Both the position numbers and the translations under genes were made by a program. This document shows positions 1-5,615 of a stretch of DNA of 5,715 nt, piece by piece. The notes beneath the pieces are model-generated. The model saw only the letters and a program-made list of their open reading frames with translations, made no database searches and was not told the origin of the DNA. The stretch lies in NCBI GenBank assembly GCA_964478325.1, contig CAYZIA010000094.1, positions 1-5,715 on the forward strand, given 5' to 3'. Position 1 is the first letter of the stretch. Each line of letters begins with the position of its first letter. This DNA is from DUAL01 sp964478325. GTDB taxonomy: Bacteria; Bacteroidota; Bacteroidia; Flavobacteriales; BACL11.

Positions 1-591
1 AAAGCAGGGAAATGTGGATCGTGTAGTGTAGAAATAAACGGGCAACCCAAGCTCGCTTGTATGACAAGGATGAATGAGTATGCTTCTGATCAGACTATTA
101 CAATTACACCTTTAAAATCTTTTCCAATTATTAAAGATACGGTCACGGATGTAAGTTGGAATTATGAACAAAACCAAAGAATAAAGCCATTTTCACCAGC
201 TCAAAATAAAAATAATACGAAAAAAGGATTACGAATGCAACAAGTAGACGTGGAGAGAACACAGCATTTCAGAAAATGTATTGAATGCTATTTGTGTCAA
301 AATGTTTGTCATGTAATAAGAGATCAAGAGGCAAAAGATAAATTTGTTGGTCCAAGATTTATGATTCGCCTAGCCAGTTTAGAAATGCACCCTATGGATG
401 ATGCAGATAGAATACCAGCAATTAAGGAAGATTATGGATCTGGAATGTGTAATATTACAAGATGTTGTACTGAAGTGTGTCCTGAAGATATTCAAATTAC
501 AGATGACGGCATTATTCCACTAAAAGAAAGAGTAGTGGATAGATACTTTGATCCTTTGATGATTTTCTTTAGGAGAATTTTCAAAAAGTAG
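1..591 (+). CDS. sdhB: Succinate dehydrogenase/fumarate reductase iron-sulfur subunit, 5' truncated by window edge
   Basis: This subunit carries electrons between the FAD of SdhA and the quinone site through [2Fe-2S], [4Fe-4S] and [3Fe-4S] clusters on the membrane. The frame is open from base 1, so the beginning lies outside the window; 196 residues are visible, and the methionine at 61 is internal. In fragment numbering, C5-G-S-C8 and C20 are the last three ligands of the plant-type ferredoxin [2Fe-2S] site. C93-x2-C96-x2-C99-x3-C103 and C150-x5-C156-x3-C160-P supply the other two clusters, with the same spacing as E. coli SdhB C149-C159 and C206-C216. An extra Cys (155) makes the pair CC. 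The wording CIECYLCQNVCHV, CNITRCCTEVCPED and the DVSWNYE segment resembles, from memory, the actinobacterial Sdh1 type (e.g. M. tuberculosis Rv0247c) more than the usual Bacteroidota SdhB. SdhA and the membrane anchor are presumably upstream. Sdh versus Frd direction cannot be told from this subunit. Confidence 0.93.
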   Translation, partial: KAGKCGSCSVEINGQPKLACMTRMNEYASDQTITITPLKSFPIIKDTVTDVSWNYEQNQRIKPFSPAQNKNNTKKGLRMQQVDVERTQHFRKCIECYLCQNVCHVIRDQEAKDKFVGPRFMIRLASLEMHPMDDADRIPAIKEDYGSGMCNITRCCTEVCPEDIQITDDGIIPLKERVVDRYFDPLMIFFRRIFKK

Positions 592-600
592 TATATAGAT

Positions 601-627
601 AAAGCGAGTATAATTACGTGCTTTTTT
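601..627 (+). terminator. Putative intrinsic terminator after sdhB
   Basis: The arms AAAGC (601-605) and GCTTT (620-624) pair. A G-T wobble and one mismatch follow, then an inner GTA/TAC stem around a TAAT loop. The right arm runs into six T residues (622-627). The hairpin starts 9 bp after the sdhB stop codon. Its T-tract ends directly at the ATG at 628, which argues against that ATG being the start of the next gene. The stem is imperfect, so the strength is uncertain. Confidence 0.5.
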
Positions 628-645
628 ATGCTTATTTTTGGTTTA

Positions 646-1422
646 ATGAAAAACAATCTAAACATATCATTAATTCAATCTAATCTTTTTTGGAAAGATG
701 TAAATAAAAACCTTTCTCATTTTGAAAATCTGATTTCTGCTATTTTAGAGACAGATATTATCTTACTCCCTGAAATGTTCAATACTGCTTTTTGTCCTAA
801 ATCTATATATTTAGCAGAGAAAATGAATGGAGAAACAATAAGCTGGATGAAACAGACTTCCAAAAATAAAAATTGCGCTATTGCCGGAAGTTTAATGGTA
901 CAAGAAAATGAGAAAGTATATAATCGTTTGCTTTGGATTTCAAAAAATGGGAAAATTTCAACTTATGACAAACGACACTTGTTTTCATTAATTAAAGAAA
1001 ATGAATTTTTATCAAAAGGAAATGACAGGCTAATTGTAGAAATAGATGGATGGAAAATTTGTCCACTTATTTGTTATGATTTACGTTTTCCGGTTTTTAG
1101 CCGTAACAATGAAGAGTATGATTTGCTTATTTACTTAGCCAACTGGCCAATAAAAAGGATTGATGCTTGGGATACGCTTTTAAAAGCGCGTTCTATTGAA
1201 AATCAGTGTTATACTATTGGAGTAAATAGAGTAGGAGAAGACGGAAATAATATCTCTTTTAATGGACACTCTAAAGTATTTGATGCATTTGGGGAAGAAG
1301 TATTGTCATTTACTAAAAACAAAGAAGCAGTTTTGCAAATTGAAATCAGTTTAGATGATTTGAAACTCAAAAGAAAAAAATTAAATTTTTTGCAAGATGT
1401 AGATAATTTTAAGCTACTCTAA
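646..1422 (+). CDS. Nitrilase-superfamily omega-amidase (YafV/Nit2-like)
   Basis: Probable cytoplasmic omega-amidase, which hydrolyses alpha-ketoglutaramate (the product of glutamine transamination) or ketosuccinamate to the 2-oxo acid and ammonia. The nitrilase triad is visible: Glu in LLPEMF (residue 43), Lys in YDKRHLF (109) and the nucleophile Cys in PLICYDLRFPVFSRN (143). The pieces LLPEMF, YDKRHLF, CYDLRFPV-SRN, ANWP and the ending QD-D-F-L match E. coli YafV almost word for word (recalled alignment), and the 258-aa length is close to YafV (256 aa). I chose the ATG at 646 because it places LNISLIQ at the same distance from Met as in YafV. The in-frame ATG at 628 adds only MLIFGL and sits on the T-tract of a terminator-like hairpin; there is no clear Shine-Dalgarno for either. 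The gene overlaps the end of the convergent lipoprotein gene by 9 bp. Substrate is inferred from the family; it could act on a related amide. Confidence 0.9.
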   Translation: MKNNLNISLIQSNLFWKDVNKNLSHFENLISAILETDIILLPEMFNTAFCPKSIYLAEKMNGETISWMKQTSKNKNCAIAGSLMVQENEKVYNRLLWISKNGKISTYDKRHLFSLIKENEFLSKGNDRLIVEIDGWKICPLICYDLRFPVFSRNNEEYDLLIYLANWPIKRIDAWDTLLKARSIENQCYTIGVNRVGEDGNNISFNGHSKVFDAFGEEVLSFTKNKEAVLQIEISLDDLKLKRKKLNFLQDVDNFKLL

Positions 1423-2490
1423 ATTCCAATCTAACTCTAAATCCCAATTAGAGCGAATAATTAGCTTTGTAGGATAATTGAATACTTTTTCAGGCTGTAC
1501 TCTTTCCTCCCAATTCCCTGTATTCCACTTCCCATCTTGATTATTATCTATAATATATTTTAATTGGTATTCCCCAGGGAAAATATCTTGTAAAATATAA
1601 GGTTTCTCTGAAAAAATAAACTCACTTATTACCTTTTCATTTTGTAATAGCTGAAAAATACAAGCTGTATTTGTAGTCATTTCAATATTCAAATTCCCAT
1701 AAATAATATTTTCTACCTGCAAACTATCTATTTTACTAGTATAAGATTTTATAGCTAAAGTATCTGGAGTTAGGCTATCTACTTTTATAATGGGGTCAAA
1801 AGCCATAAGTGAAATAAAGGTGTCTTTTTCAGCATGAATCAAGTTATTAGAAAAGGCAATTTTTTCTTCTAAGTTGTAGATAAAATCAAGATTAGTTAAA
1901 GCAACAATCTTGTAATTTTTAGCTTTTAAATTAGGAAAATTAAAATCCCCATCATTATCCGTTTTTGCAATATAATTAGGAATTTCTTTAAAAATGATGG
2001 AATTTTTTCTGTTTTCTTCAAATAGCAGAACCCAAGCATTTTCAATTGCCTCTAAAGTATAGGCATCTTGTAATTTGCCGCTTAATTTTAAGGAATCTAC
2101 TTGTTCAGAAGTAGAGAAAATAAGCTGTAAATCATCTAGAATATTTCCTTCATTGATATCTTTTATACAATTATCCAAAGATAGTAAATAAGTAGTATTT
2201 TTTTTCAAGGTATCTTCAATATGTAATTCCAAAAATTTGCTAGTTACCGTTTTTATTATGCGTTTTTTTATTGGAGGAGAAATAAAAAAATACTCTTCCC
2301 ATTGATTAAGCTGAATATACTCATCAAAGGCAAAATAAATTTTTTCTAATTGCCCATCTTCTGCCCTAATAGATTTAGCAACATTTAAAAGCTGTGGAGA
2401 TACAACATCTTTTTCTCCGCCAGTTGGGGCTACTATGTTGGCACAACTACTCAGCAAAAAAAACAAAAATATTTTTGCAACAATTTTCAT
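1414..2490 (-). CDS. Ig-like (SbsA-type) domain outer-membrane lipoprotein, Bacteroidota family
   Basis: The start at 2490 gives a 358-aa protein with a classical lipoprotein signal peptide: K2 and K6, a hydrophobic IFLFFLL run and lipobox L-S-S-C with the acylated Cys at 16. An in-frame ATG at 2514 would add MFIRLFVL and give 366 aa, a less typical signal. After the Cys come PTGGEKD (22-28) and an SbsA-like Ig domain to about residue 125 (FDEY 55-58, SPP 71-73). A carboxypeptidase-regulatory-like beta domain follows (about 135-202, with TDNDGDF). The C-terminal domain contains DNNQDGKWNTG (315-325), which resembles a calcium-binding loop, and ends in NWDLELDWNLE. The exact role of the family is unknown; an envelope or structural role is inferred. 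No acidic surface-export signal follows the Cys, so it may face the periplasm. From memory, relatives are often longer (around 500 aa), so this looks like a compact version. It lies downstream of nrdJ on the same strand but 284 bp away, so separate transcription is likely. Confidence 0.85.
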   Translation of the reverse strand: MKIVAKIFLFFLLSSCANIVAPTGGEKDVVSPQLLNVAKSIRAEDGQLEKIYFAFDEYIQLNQWEEYFFISPPIKKRIIKTVTSKFLELHIEDTLKKNTTYLLSLDNCIKDINEGNILDDLQLIFSTSEQVDSLKLSGKLQDAYTLEAIENAWVLLFEENRKNSIIFKEIPNYIAKTDNDGDFNFPNLKAKNYKIVALTNLDFIYNLEEKIAFSNNLIHAEKDTFISLMAFDPIIKVDSLTPDTLAIKSYTSKIDSLQVENIIYGNLNIEMTTNTACIFQLLQNEKVISEFIFSEKPYILQDIFPGEYQLKYIIDNNQDGKWNTGNWEERVQPEKVFNYPTKLIIRSNWDLELDWNLE

Positions 2491-2774
2491 AAGTACAAAT
2501 AAACGAATAAACATCTAACCAAAGAAATTAAGCAAGAGCAATAGTTATAATACGTATTTTCAGGCTTTCAAATTTTAATAATTTTTGCGCACAAAATTTC
2601 AGTCTAGAGCGACTAATTAGTTACATTGTTAACTAATAAAAGATGTTTGTTTTGAAGTTTATTCGGAATTTTAAAGTTAAAGCAGTTATCATGTTTTTAC
2701 TGAAAAGTGTATATAAAGAAAATAATATAAAAACCTTAAGCTGGAGACCTCTTTATGTTAAGATAAAGGTATTT
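2491..2774. other. Intergenic region between nrdJ and the lipoprotein gene
   Basis: This 284-bp AT-rich stretch has no supportable coding sequence on either strand. It should hold the lipoprotein promoter (reading leftwards) and the 3' end of the nrdJ transcript. I looked for the Bacteroidota -7 box (TAnnTTTG, seen as CAAAnnTA on the + strand) and found no exact copy. The only structures I can support are the perfect inverted repeat at 2616-2637 and the terminator-like fold at 2727-2778. Confidence 0.6.
2616..2637. repeat. Perfect 8-bp inverted repeat with 6-nt loop
   Basis: ATTAGTTA (2616-2623) is the exact reverse complement of TAACTAAT (2630-2637), separated by CATTGT. It lies about 125 bp upstream of the lipoprotein start and 137 bp past the nrdJ stop. 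No T-run follows on either strand, so a standard terminator is unlikely. It could be an operator, or an RNA hairpin in the 5' leader of the lipoprotein mRNA. In DNA this AT-rich, chance is also possible. Confidence 0.5.
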
Positions 2775-2778
2775 TTAT
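2727..2778 (-). terminator. Weak terminator-like structure overlapping the nrdJ stop codon
   Basis: On the minus strand, ATAAAAATACCTT (2778-2766), which includes the nrdJ TAA, can pair with AAGGTTTTTAT (2737-2727) except for a 2-nt bulge. An inner TTTAT/ATAAA pair lies in the loop. The distal arm ends in five T residues followed by more AT-rich sequence. It is the only candidate for ending the nrdJ transcript, but the stem is AT-rich, bulged and widely spaced, so the call is tentative. Confidence 0.3.
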
Positions 2779-5360
2779 CCGCATTTGCTATATCCACAAT
2801 TAATACATTTTAAACAACCTTCTTCATATACTACTCCTTCATGTCCACACTCTCCACATGTATGGTCAGATATTTTTGTCCCATCAGGGATAAATGTTTT
2901 AAGTGCCCTTACTACTCCGCTTTTCCAAGTATTGATATTGTCATCGTAAAGGTTCATTTTTCCAATTAAATCAACCACATAATGAAGTGGCATGCCATGG
3001 CGTAAAACTCCAGAAATTAATTTAGCATAATTCCAAAATTCTTTATCAAAGGATCGGGATAACCCACCCATTGTGATTTTATACCCTTCCTTATCCTCAT
3101 ATTGAAAATCGTATTGTGTGCTTCCATCTTCTCTTTTAGTTTTTATTACCCAACCATATTCTACAGCTTGAGGTACTACAAAAACATCTTCTGTTTTTCC
3201 TGTAAATATTTCATAAGGTCTACCATTTAAAAGCCCCACAACAGCAATCCATTTTTCTTTATTATTTTGAAAACGAACTACTTTAGCATCCAATCTTTTT
3301 GGGCGAGAAGGAGCTCTAGTTTCTTTAAATTCAGTATTTTCAAGTACGTCATCTTTATTATCAGCAGATACTAAAACACCTGAACGGGAGCCATCTCTAT
3401 AGACGGTAATTCCTTTTAACCCCTTTTTCCAAGAGTCCATATAAATTGTACTTACTTTTTCAAGTGATACATTATTTGGTAAATTAATGGTAGAGCTGAT
3501 AGAGTGGGTAACATATTTCTGAACTACTGCTTGCATATCAACTCTTTTATTCCAGTCAATTTCAGGAGCAGTACTTCCAGCATAAGGGCTTTTACTGATG
3601 TCTGTTTCACCCGTTATTTCCATCCATTTTTTAAGGTTGTGGTGGTAAACAGTGAATTCTTGCCACTTATCGCCAGAGTCATCTATAAAGTCCACTTTTG
3701 CGTCTCGGTCTTGATCATTAAGTTTTCTCCGTCTTTTATAGTGTGTCATGAATACCGGCTCAATTCCAGAAGAAGTTTGGGCAAGCATACTAAGCGTTCC
3801 TGTTGGGGCAACTGTACTAATAGAAATATTTCTTCTACCATGCTCTATCATTCTAGCGTAAACATCTGGCAATTCTTTTTCTAGCATTTGCACAAATTCT
3901 GATTTTTTTTCAATTTCAGCATCAAAACCAACAAAACTTCCCCTAGTCAATGACATATCAATTGAACTATCAAATTCTGCTCTGCATTTTTCTTTCATAA
4001 TTTCCTCTACTTTCATAATAGCTTCATCACTATCAATCTTCATACCAAGAGCTGCAACCATATCCGCAAGAGCGGTAAACCCAAGCCCTGTTCTCCTTCC
4101 ATTTTCTCCTGTTTTTAAAAGTAGTTCCCAGGTTTCTTTTTCTACCGATTTTATTTTTTCTGGCTCATCATCATCTTTTACTTTTTTTAAGATTCTCCCT
4201 ATTGCTTCTGTTTCTAAATCTACCAAATCATCCATTAACCTTTGCCCTTCATAAGTTGCTCTATAAAAATTATCCATATTAAATGTTGCTTTTTTTGTAA
4301 ATGGATTTTCTACAAACTTAAATAGATTGATAGCAATCAGTCGGCAACTATCTCCTCCTTGCATTGCAATCTCAGAACAAGGATTAGTAGAAGTATTTTC
4401 ATATCCAGGATAAATTGAAGAAGTAGAATACCAATGTTGCCTATCCCAGAAAATAAGTCCCGGTTCGGCAGTATTATGAGCGCATTTTATTATAGTATCC
4501 CAAAGTTCTTTTGCTTTTATCGTTTTGCTAAATTTTGGATCATTGGAATCAATTGGCCACCGATGTGTATATTCTGCATTATTTTCAACAGCTTTCATAA
4601 ATTCATCCGAAAGGCGAATAGAAATATTTGCTCCAGTTACTTTTTGCAAATCTTGTTTTATAGTTATAAAATCTTCCACATCTGGATGTGCAATATCCAT
4701 TGAGAGCATTAAAGCTCCCCGCCTTCCATTTTGTGCAACCTCACGAGTTGTGTTTGAGAATCTGTTCATAAAAGAGACGGCCCCAGAAGTACTTCCTGCA
4801 GCATTAGATACTTTTGCACCAGATGGCCGTAGGTTTGAAATATCTACTCCAACACCACATCTTCTTTTGAAAAGTTGAGCCAATTGTTGGTCGGTATAAA
4901 ACACTCCGCCATAAGAATCATGCATTTCAGGGACTACTATACAATTAGATAAAGAAGCCAATTTATAATTATTACCAAGAGAACTCATCACGCTTCCTTG
5001 TGGAATAATATACCCAAAATTTTTAAATAGATTATAGATTTTCTCTTCTGTTAGTGGGCCTCTTTTTTGTCCGTACTCAGAAAGGAACTTTGCTCCTCCA
5101 TTTAAATCATAACGTAAAGCATAATCATTTTCAATTTTTGCAAACTCTTTAGCCATTCTATTGTGCATGTCATCAGGAGATTGTTCTACAAATTCGCCTT
5201 CACCATTTACCATGGCATATTTGTTCATCCATGTTGTGGCGGCTAATTCATCTCCATTAAAATACGCTATACTCTTTTTTAATACATCTTCGTAAGTATA
5301 TGTTTTTGCACTTACATCTTTTGCAAATACTTCCTCTGTGACTTTTGGTTTTACTGTCAT
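2775..5360 (-). CDS. nrdJ: Adenosylcobalamin-dependent (class II) ribonucleotide reductase
   Basis: NrdJ reduces ribonucleotides, probably diphosphates, to deoxyribonucleotides. Coenzyme B12 generates the thiyl radical, so it works with or without oxygen and needs no NrdB. The catalytic NPCSE motif is intact: N326, C328 (thiyl radical) and E330. C140 (SNCIVV) and C339 (GDSCRL) form the reducing pair; the 11-residue C328-C339 spacing equals that of T. maritima NrdJ (C322-C333). Other marks are the N-terminal YTYEDV and YFNGDELAATTW region (20-44), GRRTGLG (421-427), the substrate loop APTGT (518-522), a TSCPD-type domain (about 685-825) and a cysteine-rich tail, C835-x2-C838 and C849-x2-C852-x2-C855-x4-C860. 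There is no ATP-cone. The 861-aa length looks complete for a bacterial class II enzyme. ATG 5360 is the only start in the open frame upstream of the conserved region, but the frame stays open for 45 more codons without a start and no Shine-Dalgarno is evident, so residues 1-18 are less certain. No cobalamin riboswitch is visible upstream. Confidence 0.96.
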   Translation of the reverse strand: MTVKPKVTEEVFAKDVSAKTYTYEDVLKKSIAYFNGDELAATTWMNKYAMVNGEGEFVEQSPDDMHNRMAKEFAKIENDYALRYDLNGGAKFLSEYGQKRGPLTEEKIYNLFKNFGYIIPQGSVMSSLGNNYKLASLSNCIVVPEMHDSYGGVFYTDQQLAQLFKRRCGVGVDISNLRPSGAKVSNAAGSTSGAVSFMNRFSNTTREVAQNGRRGALMLSMDIAHPDVEDFITIKQDLQKVTGANISIRLSDEFMKAVENNAEYTHRWPIDSNDPKFSKTIKAKELWDTIIKCAHNTAEPGLIFWDRQHWYSTSSIYPGYENTSTNPCSEIAMQGGDSCRLIAINLFKFVENPFTKKATFNMDNFYRATYEGQRLMDDLVDLETEAIGRILKKVKDDDEPEKIKSVEKETWELLLKTGENGRRTGLGFTALADMVAALGMKIDSDEAIMKVEEIMKEKCRAEFDSSIDMSLTRGSFVGFDAEIEKKSEFVQMLEKELPDVYARMIEHGRRNISISTVAPTGTLSMLAQTSSGIEPVFMTHYKRRRKLNDQDRDAKVDFIDDSGDKWQEFTVYHHNLKKWMEITGETDISKSPYAGSTAPEIDWNKRVDMQAVVQKYVTHSISSTINLPNNVSLEKVSTIYMDSWKKGLKGITVYRDGSRSGVLVSADNKDDVLENTEFKETRAPSRPKRLDAKVVRFQNNKEKWIAVVGLLNGRPYEIFTGKTEDVFVVPQAVEYGWVIKTKREDGSTQYDFQYEDKEGYKITMGGLSRSFDKEFWNYAKLISGVLRHGMPLHYVVDLIGKMNLYDDNINTWKSGVVRALKTFIPDGTKISDHTCGECGHEGVVYEEGCLKCINCGYSKCG

Positions 5361-5481
5361 TTGAACGCCTACTAACTTATGCGTTCCTTTAGGTATTGCA
5401 AAAGCAGTCCAATTAAAAAGAACGTCGTTATCAGAAAATGCTGCAGCATGTTGTTTAGAAGCTGTTATAGTTGGTTTTACT
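5345..5481. repeat. 11-bp direct repeat flanking the in-frame segment upstream of nrdJ
   Basis: TTGGTTTTACT occurs at 5345-5355, inside codons 2-6 of nrdJ, and again at 5471-5481. The two copies are 126 bp (42 codons) apart and in the same reading frame. On the minus strand each copy follows closely after an ATG: ATGACAGTAAAACC at the nrdJ start and ATGAAGAAGTAAAACC at 5488. The repeat is short and may be chance, but its position at both ends of the unexplained segment makes it a candidate site of recombination or misjoining. Confidence 0.45.
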
Positions 5482-5495
5482 TCTTCATATGGTAT
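5361..5495 (-). other. Start-less coding-like segment in frame with nrdJ (gene remnant, N-terminal extension or assembly join)
   Basis: Going upstream from the nrdJ ATG, the same frame is open for 45 codons until a TAA at 5496-5498. The translation includes TITASKQHAAAF, then NDVLFNWTAF and IPKGTHKLVGVQ, and looks like part of a folded protein. By hand count G+C is 24/45 at codon position 1, 18/45 at position 2 and 6/45 at position 3, the bias of translated AT-rich DNA. There is no in-frame ATG, GTG or TTG. The nearest ATG (5488) is one base out of frame and gives only MKK-stop, so a single-base indel would connect it. I do not recognise the sequence securely. It vaguely recalls small phage or structural proteins with an F-D/N-W-T-x-F-x-I/V-P-x-G core, from memory only. 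It does not look like a normal NrdJ N-terminus. Confidence 0.55.
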
Positions 5496-5534
5496 TTACT
5501 TTTTCGCCGCTAATTCTATTACCTGAATTAGTCT

Positions 5535-5554
5535 TTGAAAAGATTCCTTTTCAA
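5535..5554. repeat. Perfect 8-bp hairpin with 4-nt loop
   Basis: TTGAAAAG (5535-5542) and CTTTTCAA (5547-5554) are exact reverse complements around ATTC. It lies about 175 bp upstream of the nrdJ ATG and within the 19-codon open segment on the minus strand. No T-run follows on either strand. It could be a protein-binding palindrome or an RNA hairpin; the function is unknown. Confidence 0.5.
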
Positions 5555-5602
5555 CTCACTTTAATTGGGCAGTATATTTTTAAAAATCTAATCATTATTG
5601 TT

Positions 5603-5615
5603 GGATTATTAATCC
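5603..5615. repeat. Short palindrome GGATTA-T-TAATCC
   Basis: Two 6-bp arms are exact reverse complements around a single central T. On the plus strand TTTT follows directly, so it faintly resembles a small terminator reading rightwards. The stem is too short and AT-rich for a firm call, and an operator-like site for the leftward transcript is equally possible. Confidence 0.3.

Noticed and set aside
61..591. Methionine at 61 as the true start of the iron-sulfur subunit
   Set aside because: The frame is open to base 1 and the preceding 20 codons encode three of the four [2Fe-2S] cysteine ligands, so the gene continues beyond the left edge.
633..640. TATTTTTG as a Bacteroidota -7 promoter box (TAnnTTTG)
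   Set aside because: It matches the consensus, but there is no TTG element at the expected -33 distance. Transcription would start essentially at the ATG at 646, and a single T-rich 8-mer is common by chance here.
628..645. ATG at 628 as the start of the amidase
   Set aside because: It adds six residues not expected from YafV, and it abuts the T-tract of the preceding hairpin. ATG 646 fits the family length better, though 628 cannot be excluded.
1435..1453. CTCTAA/TTAGAG hairpin as terminator of the amidase gene
   Set aside because: The stem is 6 bp with a 7-nt loop and no T-run, and it is formed by codons of the conserved NWDLELDW end of the lipoprotein.
3504..3884. 126-codon plus-strand ORF
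   Set aside because: It lies wholly antisense within nrdJ, whose minus-strand frame encodes well-conserved sequence here including APTGT. The translated plus-strand sequence has no recognisable features.
4434..4878. Two overlapping plus-strand ORFs of 89 and 117 codons
   Set aside because: Both are antisense to the catalytic core of nrdJ and reflect low stop frequency opposite a conserved gene; their translations look random and Ser/Cys/Phe-rich.
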